Shown: positions 1 to 9,663, counted from the first letter of the stretch. The stretch is 64,000 nucleotides of DNA from Thiohalomonas sp041685045 (GCA_041685045.1 JAWLGP010000002.1:1-64000), one strand, 5' to 3'. Notes: a model not told the origin generated them from the letters alone. Program-made: numbers and translations.

Positions 1-5
1 AAAAT

Positions 6-98
6 CGGTCACGATGAATCGGAATGGCCGGTCACGATGCCTCGGAATCGGCGGTCACGTTCCGTCGGAATGAGCGGTCACGATCGCTCGGAATACGC
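6..98. repeat. Four tandem 23-bp repeats, probable IS21-family terminal end
   Basis: Four units beginning CGGTCACG start at 6, 29, 52 and 75 with a strict 23-bp period, each ending in a TCGGAAT core; the last runs into ATACGCA. Multiple repeated transposase-binding motifs at the ends are typical of IS21-family elements, so this is probably the end of such an element whose body lies left of the window. No transposase gene is visible here, so the assignment is inference. The repeats stop right where a truncated gene begins, which fits an insertion boundary at about 98-101. Confidence 0.55.
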
Positions 99-100
99 AG

Positions 101-502
101 TTTCTGCGCGAGATTGAGGATTACGTAACCCACCGGGAAAATTTCGCGTTTGAAACCACACTCTCCGGCCGGACCTATCTGCGGCTTGTTCGGCGCCTGT
201 TGCAGGGAGGGTGGCGGGTTGAGCTGTTCTATCTCGCACTTCCGGATGTGGAACTTTCGAAGCTGCGTGTGGCCGAGCGGGTGGCCCACGGCGGGCACAA
301 TATCCCTGTTGCCGACATCGAGCGGCGTTTCCCGCGCAGTCTCCGCAATCTCTTCCATCACTATGCGCCGTTGGTCAGCCGCACACGCTGTTTCAATAAT
401 GCTGGGGCAGTTCCAGAGTTAGTTTTTGAACAGCGGGGAGAAGTGATCGAGATTGAGGATAGGGTTATGTACGACAGGCTTATGATGGAGACGGGACAAT
501 GA
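101..502 (+). pseudogene. Zeta-toxin-like kinase, C-terminal fragment (N-terminus lost)
   Basis: An open frame without a start codon runs from the IS-like boundary to a stop at 500-502. The residues (FAFETTLSGRTYLR, then a hydrophobic YLALPDVELSKLRVAERV stretch and HNIPVADIERRFPRSLRNL) are the pattern of zeta-toxin/UDP-N-acetylglucosamine kinase family P-loop proteins, where the FETT...S motif follows the Walker A segment. The Walker A part is missing, presumably removed or displaced by the element at positions 6-98. The last codons overlap the next ORF by 4 bp (ATGA), so the two were one transcription unit. Likely inactive as a kinase. Confidence 0.7.
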
Positions 503-678
503 GTCGACCTTCGCAGGATACCAAAGAGGCGCTGGCTGCCCTGCAAAGGGCGGTGGAGAAGGCGCTTGAACGCAAGCGCCGCCTCGGCCAGTACGCGGTG
601 ATCTGGCAGGACGGCAAGCCGGCGGTTTTGGGCGAAGAGAAGCCGAAGACAATGGAAGGCAACGATGGCACCGCCTAA
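499..678 (+). CDS. Small protein (59 aa) downstream of zeta-like gene
   Basis: A 59-residue ORF whose ATG overlaps the stop of the zeta-like fragment and whose end overlaps the following helicase ORF start (665). It is Lys/Arg/Glu rich, with a predicted helix (LAALQRAVEKALERKRRLG) followed by a short QYAVIWQDGKPAV segment. Small proteins of this kind are commonly found next to zeta-like toxins, so it may be the cognate partner, but the sequence itself carries no diagnostic motif. The translational coupling on both sides supports it as a real gene. Confidence 0.6.
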   Translation: MSRPSQDTKEALAALQRAVEKALERKRRLGQYAVIWQDGKPAVLGEEKPKTMEGNDGTA

Positions 679-3600
679 AGCTCGAAAGCCGAAGCAGCTT
701 ACCGCCAAAGCGGACTTCCTGAAGAAGCTGGTGCTCAATCAGTGGGTGCTGACCCGCTTCGGTATCGATCCCTTTGAGCAGTACAAGGATGGCAGCCAGA
801 AGGTCCGTCCGATAAACCATACTGACCAAGAGCCTGCGCCATGCACCGACTGGTTTGGACGCCACTCGGCACCACCACTACCTGCATGCCCTGCTCGGCC
901 TGTGGCAGCCCACCTGGCGCTACAGCGAAGCGCAGCTCAAGCAGTTTGACGCCAACATCGTGGCCCATACTGATGCCCTAAACGAGACCCGCGATGAACC
1001 CTTGCAGTGGAAGTACTTCCAGTGGCTGACGCTGCTGTTTGTGGAGATCTACCTGCACGAATACTTCAGCCACCGGGCCGACCTGCTCGATGGCCTAAAT
1101 CGGCATGTAAATGCCTTTAACGACTACTGGAGTGGTAAGGGCTACCTGACCAGTATCGAGCCCTATCGCGTGGAAGAGCTGAACAAGCTCTGCCTGCAAA
1201 ACGCCACCGGCAGCGGCAAGACGCTGCTGATGCACGTGAACCTGCGCCAGTTCCGCCACTACGCCGGGCAGGTTGGCAAGGTGAACGATTATGGCCAAAT
1301 CATCCTGATTACCCCCAACGAGCGGCTCTCTGCCCAACACTTGCAGGAGTTCTCGGAGAGTGGCCTGGATGCTGAACGCCTGGCCCAGGATACCGGCGAT
1401 CTCTTCAGTGGCGAGCGCAAGTCGCTACGCCGTCTCTCGGTGACCGAGATCACTAAATTGGGTGCCGAGCAGGGCAAGAAGACCATGGCCGTGGACAGCT
1501 TCGGTGACGGCAACCTGTTGTTGGTGGATGAGGGGCACCGGGGGCTGGGGTCCGCCAAGGAAGAGAAGGGGTGGCTCTCCCATCGTCAGAAACTGGCTGG
1601 GCGCGGTTTCACCTTTGAGTACTCCGCCACCTTCAAGGAGGCGGTGGTGGCTGCCAAGGATGCAGAGGTGGAGCAGACCTACGCCAAGAGTATCCTGTTC
1701 GACTACGGCTACCGCTACTTCTATGAAGACGGCTACGGGAAGGATTACCGCATCTTCAATCTCCCAGCCAAGCTGGAGCAGCACCGCCGTAACTACCTGA
1801 CTGCCGCACTCGTCGCCTTTTACCAACAGCAGCGGTTAAATGCCGATCGCAAGGGGCAGTTCCGTCCCTATAACCTGACCTCACCTCTTTGGGTTTTCGT
1901 CGGCGCCAGCGTGGTGAAGGACGACGGGAGCAAAGAGACTAAAGCCAATTATGACGAGCGTGCGTCCGACGTGGCGCAGATCCTCCGCTTCATGGCCTGG
2001 TTTGCCGCCGAGCGGGAAGAGGCCGTCGATGCCCTGAATGCGGTGACTTACGGTAACGCCAAAGGGGCCGGGTTGGTCGATGAGCATGGCAACGACATCT
2101 TCGGCGGCAGCTTCCCGTACGTAAACGAGCTGAAGCTGGATGCCAAGCAGCTCTACACCGACATTTTGCTTCAGGTCTTTCGTTCACACGGCGGTGGTAC
2201 GCTGGTGGTCGATCGGATAACCGGCGACTCCGGTGAGCTGTTGCTCAAGATCGGCGACAACGATACTCCCTTCGGCCTCATCAACGTTGGCGATGCGCCG
2301 GGACTGGCCGATCACCTGGAAAGTGCCGGGCTGGAGCATGTGGCCGTGCGCAAGTCGGAGTTTGAGAACCCGATCTTTGCCGAGGTCCACGCCGAGCACT
2401 CACCGGTGAACATCCTCATCGGTTCGAAGAAATTCATCGAGGGTTGGAACTGCTGGCGCGTCTCCTCGATGGGGCTGATGAATACCGGCAAGAAGGAGGG
2501 CTCGCAGATCATCCAGCTCTTTGGCCGAGGTGTGCGGTTAAAAGGCAAGGGAATGAGTCTGATGCGCACCAGCCGCCTGGAGCCGGCCACCGCGCCTAAG
2601 CACATTCATCTGCTGGAGACCCTGAACGTCTTTGGCGTCGGTGCCGACTTCATGGCCACCTTCCGGGATTTCCTGAAAGACGAAGGGCTGCCGGGCAATG
2701 ACAACCCCGAGATTGTCACCGTGAAGCTCAATGTCACCCAGGATGTGGGCAAGGATCTGAAAATGCTCCGGCCCAAAGTGCGCAAGGACAGCAATCAGGC
2801 CTATTCGTTTCCGAAACACGGCCCGTTAGTGCGCTTCGGCGGCAGTGGCAGCGACCTTGGGCTGCCGGCAGACATGATCAAGAAGAACCGGAAGATTGTC
2901 CTGGACCGCTACCCAAGACTGGAAGCGATCCAGGCCACCGGATTGGCCCAGAACCAAAGCGCCGCCGTGGCGGCGAAGATCCATACCGCCGTGTTTGACG
3001 AGTTGCGCTTGGCCTTCCTCGATGCGGACAAGCTCTATCTGGATCTGACCCGTTACATCAATCAACGGGGCTATGCCAATCTGCTCGTGGAAGCGTCAGG
3101 TCGGCGCTTCAAGGAACTGCTTGCCTCGAAGGCTTGGTACGAATTGCAAATCCCTCCGAGCCTGTGGGAGCTGAAAACAGAAAACTTCCGCCTCTGGCAG
3201 CAATTGGCACTGGAACTGCTCAGCCTGCTGGCGGACAGGGTTTACAACTATCACCGACGTGCCTACCTGGAGCCAAGGCTGGAGTTGGTCGCCCTGAAGG
3301 ATGCCGGCGGTAATCTGCCCGATGACGGCGAGTACAGGCTGATCGTCGACGGTTCGGAATCCGCCCTGATCGACGACATCCGAGCACTTAGAAAGGCCTT
3401 CGATGAGGATGGGCAGGACGCCTTTCACTCGGGCTATGCCGATGGGGTCGACGGTACCCGGCTGGGCATCCATCTCTACAACCCACTACTGTCCGCCAGG
3501 AGTAACCGCATCAAGATCGAACCGGTGGCGCTGGAGGAGAGTGAGTTCCAATTCGTTGAGGACCTGAAGAATTGGATTACCGCCAATCAGGCCCGACTCG

Positions 3601-3989
3601 ATGCCAGTGGAGAGCAGCTCTATCTGTTACGTAACATGGTTCGTCATGGGGTCGGTTTCTTTGAGGCGGGCGGTTTTTGGCCCGACTTCATTCTCTGGCG
3701 GGTCTATGAGGGCACACAGCGGATCATCTTTATCGATCCCCACGGCCTGCAACATGAGGGGCCGGGAAGCGAAAAAATCGAGTTTGCAGAGCGTATCAAG
3801 GAGGTCGAACAACGCCTTGGAGATAAATCCGTGACGCTGGAGAGCGTCATTCTGGGGCCGCCCAAGTCGAGCCGCTCGGAAATCGCTGCACGCTGGAAAC
3901 TGAGCGATAAAGAGCTTGCTGAACGGCATGTCCTGTTCATGGCAGAGCCCGGCTACATGGATGAGCTGCAAGCGATCGTTCGGAAGTAG
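665..3989 (+). pseudogene. Type III restriction/DEAD-DEAH helicase-like protein, frameshifted near its N-terminus
   Basis: The N-terminus (MAPPKARKPKQLTAK...) opens at 665 in one frame and the rest of the family match continues in another frame (LTKSLRHAPTGLDATRHHH...), with the switch between about 815 and 824; a TTG at 855 could still give a 1044-residue product. Superfamily 2 motifs are clear, numbered from 855: Walker A NATGSGKT near residue 115, DEGH near 224, and a C-terminal helicase half with IIQLFGRGVR. Near residue 942 a PDFILW motif followed by FIDPHG resembles the PD-(D/E)xK nuclease of type III Res-like enzymes, with His at the place usually occupied by Lys. Either a pseudogene, a protein with a shortened start, or a sequencing error. 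Confidence 0.7.
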
Positions 3990-3999
3990 GAAAGATTAG

Positions 4000-4830
4000 A
4001 TGTCTGGCCCGAACAGGACGCTGACTTTTCAGCACGACCTGAAAGTCACTGAATGCCCATGCGGCAGCGGCAAGAAGCCGGAAAAGTGCTGTGGACCGGC
4101 AAAACAACGAACCTACTCGGTCGATATGGACCCGAGGAACTATTACGAATCCGATGGATTCGCAATCGGGCTCGATTCCAAACTGAATCGGATCGTCAAC
4201 GGTCAGCTGAAGCCTTTGATCGGAACGCCGCGCTTCTACCAGAGCTATAAGCGGAGCAAAAACGACAAGGTTCTGGTCAAGGGGGATTCTGCCGGTGAAT
4301 ACGTCATGTCACCGGAATCCATTCTCCTGGCCAACGACCAGCTCTTCGTTGTCGATACCAACACACGCAATCTGGGAAGCCACAGAGTCAGCGTGACTGG
4401 AGTCCTCCATGCCTATGTGGAGAAGCGCGGCGAACAGCATGCTCTGATGTATGGGCCTGCCACCCTGTTGGAGTTCTGGGATGCAGAGGTTAGCCCCGAA
4501 CTCCTCGGCTGGTATGCCTTGCTTGCGTCTCTAGCGGAGGACGACCAATACCGTTGCCAAAGGATCGGCCTGATTGTTGACTCCGAATTGGGGAAGTTGG
4601 ATGCGATGAATGATGGGCGGGTCCCGGTACTGGGCGACTTCTATCTGCCTGCCAACTGCAAGCTCATCTATGCCTCCGCTGATCGCGGTACCAGTGTTGC
4701 AAACCAGCTGATGAGAGTCTGTGATCGGTTTGCCAGCGACAAGCTGGCCCTGCTGGCTGAGGATAGTCAGCGCGACAGCTTAAAAGAGACCCCTTATCCC
4801 TGTAGGTGGTTTCGGCAGTGGGTCCACTGA
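4000..4830 (+). CDS. SEC-C motif protein of unknown function
   Basis: A 276-residue protein starting 10 bp after the helicase gene and probably co-transcribed with it. Residues about 18-31 form a SEC-C zinc-binding motif (CPCGSGKKPEKCCG), the module also seen at the SecA C-terminus. The remaining ~240 residues are not recognised; a hydrophobic strand followed by acidic residues (IGLIVDSELG) and a later DFYLP...LIYASADRG segment suggest a folded alpha/beta domain. SEC-C proteins frequently accompany defence or nuclease genes, which fits the neighbourhood, but no activity can be assigned from sequence. Confidence 0.75.
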   Translation: MSGPNRTLTFQHDLKVTECPCGSGKKPEKCCGPAKQRTYSVDMDPRNYYESDGFAIGLDSKLNRIVNGQLKPLIGTPRFYQSYKRSKNDKVLVKGDSAGEYVMSPESILLANDQLFVVDTNTRNLGSHRVSVTGVLHAYVEKRGEQHALMYGPATLLEFWDAEVSPELLGWYALLASLAEDDQYRCQRIGLIVDSELGKLDAMNDGRVPVLGDFYLPANCKLIYASADRGTSVANQLMRVCDRFASDKLALLAEDSQRDSLKETPYPCRWFRQWVH

Positions 4831-4837
4831 AGGGAAC

Positions 4838-6001
4838 TCATTCGGTTTCCTCCAGGTCCGCCAGAAAAGCCAGGTTCACGGAGGGATCGATCCTGTCAGC
4901 TTGAGCCAAAGCCCATGTCGCCCATGCCTCGAACCGGTCTGGACTGACTGGAAGGTCGCCTGACAACTCCCGCATGGAGGCGACGTACGCGCGAATGGTA
5001 TCGGCTTGCTGCAATGCGAATGCCTGGGCAAGCAGTCGATCGATCCGAGCCTGCTCTTTCTTAGCCTTTAGCTCACGTGCTTGCCGCTCGGCCTCAGCCA
5101 ACTGGCGCTTCCGTTCCTCGATAAATTCGGCCTTACGTTTAGCGCGCCACTCGTGGCTCCAAGTGACGGCCGACCGATACTGCCGTTCACCGCTTAGAAT
5201 GATCTCGACGACGATGTCGGGAAGCTGCTTCTCAATCCGAGTGTCGTCAGTATCTTCCCAGCAGCGCATTTCCTCTTTGTGCCCATGCCAACCGCTAATC
5301 GTCAGTCGAAGCCCGTCTTTAGAATCGGAGGATTTTCCTTTTTGGCGAGACTTCGTGGTTTTCCGCTCCAGCTTTAATCCAACGTGCTGTTCGCCGACGG
5401 TAACCGATGGGTTCCTGCCGTCATAGGCATACTTGGACGTTGAAATGTAAGGTTTGCAACCGACTTTTTGCGTGGCGAGGAATATGGCATTCAGAATCCT
5501 TAATTCCCGTTTATCCACCGACGGTTTGTACTCAGCCCGATACCACGACGAACTGTAGGACTCATGCTCCTTGCGCCTTTTTTCTTCCTGCTGGAGAAGT
5601 TTCCCAATAAGAGGGTGTATACGCCCCGTGAGAGCCGGATATTCGACTTTGCCAGCCATCTTAAAAACGCGGCCGCGCAAGGCTTCGAGATCTTCTGGGA
5701 AAACCGGGGGTGGTGGTAAAGGACTGTCGATGATTTCTTCGTCGCTGAGACGGGTATCGTAGTACCTGCCTATTTCTACCTCATTAGAGCCACCGGGAAA
5801 GCGCGGGGGTAAGTTCGGGCGAACGACCGGCTTTCCGGCCGGTTTTTTCGCCCAGTAACCCCTTGGCGGTATCGGGATGTCCGCTTTCCGGCACGCCTTC
5901 GCGAGCGCTACATCCGAGACGCCAATTTTTGGCCCCAGCGTTTTTAGAGGCTCGGTCCAGACTTTGGCGTAAAGCTCTTCACGGGTGAATGAATGTCCCA
6001 T
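4838..6001 (-). CDS. Conserved protein with N-terminal HTH-like segment, unknown function
   Basis: A 387-residue protein, convergent with the SEC-C gene (7 bp apart). The N-terminus (FTREELYAKVWTEPL...GVSDVALAKACRKADIPIPPRGYWAK) is a recurrent module in uncharacterised bacterial proteins and looks like a DNA-binding helix-turn-helix followed by a Pro-rich linker. Residues about 280-335 are a strongly charged helix rich in E, R, K and A, likely a coiled coil. I do not recognise a catalytic motif. It is common on accessory DNA, consistent with its position beside the restriction-like genes. Confidence 0.7.
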   Translation of the reverse strand: MGHSFTREELYAKVWTEPLKTLGPKIGVSDVALAKACRKADIPIPPRGYWAKKPAGKPVVRPNLPPRFPGGSNEVEIGRYYDTRLSDEEIIDSPLPPPPVFPEDLEALRGRVFKMAGKVEYPALTGRIHPLIGKLLQQEEKRRKEHESYSSSWYRAEYKPSVDKRELRILNAIFLATQKVGCKPYISTSKYAYDGRNPSVTVGEQHVGLKLERKTTKSRQKGKSSDSKDGLRLTISGWHGHKEEMRCWEDTDDTRIEKQLPDIVVEIILSGERQYRSAVTWSHEWRAKRKAEFIEERKRQLAEAERQARELKAKKEQARIDRLLAQAFALQQADTIRAYVASMRELSGDLPVSPDRFEAWATWALAQADRIDPSVNLAFLADLEETE

Positions 6002-6461
6002 TGTGTTTTGCCCAATCAGAACGAAGGAGTATTTGACAAACAGAGTGCTGACAGTCTACTCGAAACTTTTCCGCACCTGGGGTGCCATACGAGGCGTATA
6101 GAGTGGACTGAGGATTGGAAATGGGAGTCCATGATTGCTGCGGACAAGAACTGATGTCTCGGGCGGCGGGGGCGCATGTTTCGGGAGGTCCGAATGTCGT
6201 TGTGGACTATGGGACGTTTTCCTGCACGTATCAACGGTGCAGTTTCTGGGCCCGTACCGTCGCCGTAGAGATTGAACAAAGGGTTCCGAACCAGATTTGC
6301 GGAGTTGCTGTGGCATCAGATGCCGAAAAATCTTTGGTTTTGCTGCCGGTTCATGCCAGTAACCCACAGGATGCAGCGCGCCACTGTGAAAGGGGCCTCG
6401 CCCTACGGTGCGGTGTGCCTGCGAAACGGACCATCCAAGCTGGTGGCTCAATGGTTCTTTT
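6002..6461. other. Gene-free stretch, nothing recognised
   Basis: About 460 bp between two genes read on the minus strand. Short open frames exist on both strands but none has a recognisable protein pattern or a good start site. It may hold the promoter of the gene ending at 4838, but I see no clear -35/-10 pair and no terminator-like hairpin. Confidence 0.4.
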
Positions 6462-7109
6462 CTAACCGTTTCCAGGGAGGGCGCTTTCCGAAAAAAGGAG
6501 AGAAAACTCCCCGTGGTAGCCGAACGTCTCCCCAAGCAGCGGATGACGCATGCGGAACTCCACGCGGAAGCGTTCGCGGTCTATCGGTATTTCGCGGATC
6601 TCGGCCTTCCCCAGGAACAGCCAGTCGGGGAGGCGGAGGCAAAATGCGCCAAGGTCCCACTGGTATCCCCGGCTGGTGAAAACCAGCGCGCCTTTCTCCT
6701 CCGACAGGCGCATGCGGACTCCGAGATTGAAGCGGACGTATTCGACGATTTCGTCGTTTTCCAAATACTCCATCCTCGAGGCGAAAACCGTTGGGGCCGA
6801 GCCGGGGAACCGAAACGTGCGGTGCCAGTGCATCGCCGGGCTGTCCGGGCGGCACCAGTTGCGGACGCGGACGGCTACACCATTACCCCGTTTGGCGATA
6901 AGGGCGCCGATGGCGCGGCCGACCAGCAGGACAGGGTAGGCGAGGGTGGAGTGGTGAACGGTCATGGTGCCCTGCATCACCACCGCGTCTTCTGTGCCCG
7001 GTGTCACGTCATAGTGGCGCCGGACGACATCGCCCAGACGTTCCCAATCCGGCCCCAGGGCGCACTGCATGATCGGGCGCGGAACTGGCGTTTCGATTGC
7101 GGTTTCCAT
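6462..7109 (-). CDS. DUF4166 domain protein
   Basis: A 215-residue protein with the DUF4166 pattern: an N-terminal segment ending HYDVTPGTEDAVVMQGTMTV, a HHS motif, a WHRTFRFPG strand, and a C-terminal half built of beta-strands. It is the last gene of a three-gene minus-strand operon (epimerase/DoxX-like, DUF2269, DUF4166), starting 12 bp after the DUF2269 gene with a strong GGAGGAAG ribosome site. DUF4166 proteins are often found with SDR/DoxX-like genes; the biochemical role is unknown. Confidence 0.85.
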   Translation of the reverse strand: METAIETPVPRPIMQCALGPDWERLGDVVRRHYDVTPGTEDAVVMQGTMTVHHSTLAYPVLLVGRAIGALIAKRGNGVAVRVRNWCRPDSPAMHWHRTFRFPGSAPTVFASRMEYLENDEIVEYVRFNLGVRMRLSEEKGALVFTSRGYQWDLGAFCLRLPDWLFLGKAEIREIPIDRERFRVEFRMRHPLLGETFGYHGEFSLLFSESALPGNG

Positions 7110-7121
7110 TGCGCTTCCTCC

Positions 7122-7589
7122 TCAGAAAACGGGTTTGAACACCATCAGGGCCACTACCGCTACCATCGCCGCGAATGCCGGCACACCCAACCAGAACCAG
7201 GTGCGTGCATAGTGGTGATAGCGTGGCGGCAACGCAGTGCCTTCGGCAAGTGCCTCCTCGGCCATACGACGCATGCGGATCTGCAGCCAGACCACCGGCA
7301 GCCAGCAGGCGCCCGCCAGGAAGTAGAGGCCGAATGAGAGGGCGACCCAGGGCGTCGTCAACGGCATGTCGATCAGCCACAGCATCGCTATGCCGGTGAG
7401 CGGCTGGAGAATGATGGTAGGGGTGGTGAACAGCCAGTCGGCCAAAACCACCAGCCGGTCGGTGACGGCGACCGCACGAACATCACCGGTGCGCTGGGTC
7501 ATGAACTTGTAGAACGCACTGCCCAGGCCGGTGCCGAACAGCAAAATGGCGCTAAGGATGTGGATCCATTTGAGGGCGAGATAGCTCAT
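7122..7589 (-). CDS. DUF2269 family integral membrane protein
   Basis: A 155-residue protein with four hydrophobic segments, an opening MSYLALKWIHILSAILLFG and a typical FYKFMTQRTGD loop, as in the DUF2269 family. The start at 7589 was chosen because it overlaps the upstream gene's stop by 4 bp (ATGA) and gives the normal family length; longer in-frame extensions are shadows of the upstream gene. Middle gene of the epimerase-DUF2269-DUF4166 operon. Function unknown. Confidence 0.85.
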   Translation of the reverse strand: MSYLALKWIHILSAILLFGTGLGSAFYKFMTQRTGDVRAVAVTDRLVVLADWLFTTPTIILQPLTGIAMLWLIDMPLTTPWVALSFGLYFLAGACWLPVVWLQIRMRRMAEEALAEGTALPPRYHHYARTWFWLGVPAFAAMVAVVALMVFKPVF

Positions 7590-8860
7590 CGTGCACGCGC
7601 CTCCAGCGCCATCATGATCAGGGTGGCGACCAGAATCGGCAGGTTTTTTGCCACCGGGCCGAACGGATGCAACCAATACTCCGGGAGCCCCCAACTGATG
7701 AGCGTGCTGTACCCCAGGATGACGGCGATCTGCACGGCACCGACAACGGGCACCTTGTAGACGACCAGCAGCGCCAGCCCCAATAGCGTGTCCAGGAGTG
7801 CCGCGCCGTAGAGTGCCGCGGGGGCGAACAGGCCGCCGATTCCGAGCCTGGCGAGAAGTGCGTAGCTGTCGTCGGCCGGATAGAGAAAGGCGGATGTGAC
7901 GCCCGCCATGATCCACATCACGCCCAGACTCCAGCGCAGCAGCGGGCGCAGGAAAAACAGTCTGGCGTGCCAACGGTCGGCCTCGGTCGCGGGGGTTGCG
8001 AGTAGGGCAGCTTCGAAGGCGCGGGGACGGAATCCGAAAGCTTCGATGAAAGGGACGACATCGCCTTCGCTGCCCCTTTGCAGCATGCCGACGGCCTCAC
8101 GATCCAGCGGCGCGTCGGCGATAAAGCCCCCGACCCGTCCGGCGGCCAGCGCCGCGCGGTAAGGAACCGACATCGTCCGCATGCTTCCCGCGCCGAGCCA
8201 CTGCCGCCAAGCGCCCAGCATTCGGCGATAGGAGAGCGGGCGCGGGCCGACGCAGTCGATGCGTTGGTGCCGTGGCTCACCCGACTCCAGCGCAATCAGA
8301 ACGGCCCGGACCAGATCGTCAATGTGGATGGGCTGGAGCGGCTGCTCGCCCTTGTCCACCAGCGGCACCAACGGCAGGAGAGCAAGCGCGCGGAAAAAGG
8401 CGCTGCTTTTCGCCCCGGGACCGTAGACGATGGAAGGGCGCAGGATTAGCCAGTCGAGACGGCGACCGGCGAGGTCATCGTCGGCCGTGCGCTTGCTCAG
8501 GTGGTAGCGGCTGACAGCCGAGGCATCGGCGCCCAGTGCCGAAATCTGGATCACCCTGCGGACACCGACCGCTTCGCAGGCGGCAAACAGGGCGCGGGGG
8601 GTATCGGCGTGCAGCGCGGAAAAGGTCTGCCGGCCCGTCTCGCGGATAATGCCCACGGCGTTGATCACCGCGTCGATGCCGGTCAGGCGGGGTTCCCAGG
8701 TTTCAGGCCGATGATCGGCGGCGTAGTCGCAGGGGACGAACCCGCTGTCGGCAAACGGTGGCTTACGGCCGCAGGCGACCACTTCGTGCCCCGCGGCAGT
8801 CAGCGCCCGAAGAAGATGGCCGCCGATAAAGCCGGTGGCTCCGGTAAGCAGAACACGCAT
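7586..8860 (-). CDS. SDR-family epimerase-like protein with C-terminal DoxX-like membrane domain
   Basis: A 424-residue two-domain protein. Residues 1-290 are an atypical short-chain dehydrogenase/epimerase with the Rossmann glycine motif LLTGATGFIGGHL at the N-terminus and later conserved segments (VINAVGIIRETG, LRPSIVYGPG). Residues about 300-424 are hydrophobic with four predicted membrane helices and resemble DoxX-like domains (SLGVMWIMAGVTSAFLYP). The start at 8860 follows a GGGAGGG ribosome site. First gene of a three-gene operon; an operator-like palindrome matching that of the GbsR-type regulator lies about 215 bp upstream. Substrate unknown. Confidence 0.85.
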   Translation of the reverse strand: MRVLLTGATGFIGGHLLRALTAAGHEVVACGRKPPFADSGFVPCDYAADHRPETWEPRLTGIDAVINAVGIIRETGRQTFSALHADTPRALFAACEAVGVRRVIQISALGADASAVSRYHLSKRTADDDLAGRRLDWLILRPSIVYGPGAKSSAFFRALALLPLVPLVDKGEQPLQPIHIDDLVRAVLIALESGEPRHQRIDCVGPRPLSYRRMLGAWRQWLGAGSMRTMSVPYRAALAAGRVGGFIADAPLDREAVGMLQRGSEGDVVPFIEAFGFRPRAFEAALLATPATEADRWHARLFFLRPLLRWSLGVMWIMAGVTSAFLYPADDSYALLARLGIGGLFAPAALYGAALLDTLLGLALLVVYKVPVVGAVQIAVILGYSTLISWGLPEYWLHPFGPVAKNLPILVATLIMMALEARAR

Positions 8861-8897
8861 GGCGCCCTCCCTGTTGTTTGCAGAACCGTTGTTGCAC

Positions 8898-9073
8898 GAA
8901 TTTCCCGTAACTACTCGCCCCCTCGTCATTCCCGCCCCCGATAAAAAATTCGAGGGCAGGCTTCGGCGGGAATCCAGGGAGCGATCGATGGATCCCCGCC
9001 TTCGCGGGGAAGACGAATGCTGGTATCGCGCGGCACTTCGAGAGCGTACCCGGGCGAGTAGTTATGAATTTCC
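8898..9073. mobile_element. MITE-like element with 13-bp inverted repeats and 8-bp flanking duplication
   Basis: Perfect 13-bp terminal inverted repeats, TAACTACTCGCCC at 8908-8920 and its complement at 9052-9064, bound about 157 bp with no coding capacity. An 8-bp direct repeat GAATTTCC lies just outside both ends (8898-8905 and 9066-9073), like a target-site duplication, although one or two extra bases separate it from the inverted repeats. Inside are further short inverted pieces (CATTCCCGC / GCGGGAATCC, CCCCGCCTTCGCGGGG) of the kind spread widely through proteobacterial genomes. Confidence 0.6.
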
Positions 9074-9076
9074 GTA

Positions 9077-9096
9077 ATTTCAGTCAGAACAGAAAT
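9077..9096. promoter_or_regulatory. Operator-like palindrome upstream of epimerase operon
   Basis: ATTTCAGTCAGAACAGAAAT, a pseudo-palindrome nearly identical to the one at 9664-9683 upstream of the GbsR/MarR gene (three differences in 20). It lies between the regulator's 3' end and the epimerase operon, so the regulator probably binds both. Inference from sequence symmetry and location only. Confidence 0.5.
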
Positions 9097-9118
9097 GTAC
9101 GGGCAAATTTTTTTCCGC

Positions 9119-9643
9119 CTACTTGCCGAGCAGCCCCTGAATCCGTGCACCGACCTTCATCAACTTGATGAGCGTGTCCCGATCCAGACGTCTCATCTGC
9201 TCGTACCACCCCAACAGCTGTTCAAGAAAGGCCAGCGTATCGGCGATGCGCTCCTTCACCTCGCTGCTGGTCTCCCGATCCGTCTCGCTTTCGAGCACGC
9301 AGCCGCGCAGCGTGGTCAGCGTCGGATCGAGCTCCCGCTGTTTGCGCCCCTCCAGAATGGTCAGGAAGATGTCCCATACGTCCTTTTGGGACTCGAAATG
9401 GTCACGCCTGTCGCCGAGGATATGGACCACCTTGACCAGCCCCCAGGACTGCAACTCCTTCAGGCTGGTGCTGACGTTCGAACGGGCGACCCCCAAGGTA
9501 TCGGTGATCTCCTCGGCGGTGAGCGCCTCGCCAGCCAGATAGAGCAGCGCGTGAATCTGGGCCACCGTCCGGTTCACGCCCCAGCGGGAGCCCATTTCGC
9601 CCCAATGGAGCACGAATTTCTGCATTGTGGAGGTGAGTTGCAT
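9119..9643 (-). CDS. GbsR/MarR-family transcriptional regulator
   Basis: A 174-residue protein with a winged helix-turn-helix in the first 100 residues (ALTAEEITDTLGVARSNVSTSLKELQSWGLVKVV) and a helical C-terminus for dimerisation, the size and layout of the GbsR-type MarR regulators. It is followed downstream on the same strand by the epimerase operon, and the same 20-bp pseudo-palindrome occurs upstream of its own start (9664-9683) and before that operon (9077-9096), which suggests autoregulation and control of the operon. Ligand not predictable. Confidence 0.85.
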   Translation of the reverse strand: MQLTSTMQKFVLHWGEMGSRWGVNRTVAQIHALLYLAGEALTAEEITDTLGVARSNVSTSLKELQSWGLVKVVHILGDRRDHFESQKDVWDIFLTILEGRKQRELDPTLTTLRGCVLESETDRETSSEVKERIADTLAFLEQLLGWYEQMRRLDRDTLIKLMKVGARIQGLLGK

Positions 9644-9663
9644 CGCTTGCTTCCGTTTCAGAA

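Noticed and set aside
6115..6465. A 116-codon frame in the gap at 6-6.5 kb
   Set aside because: No family pattern, no ribosome site and atypical composition.
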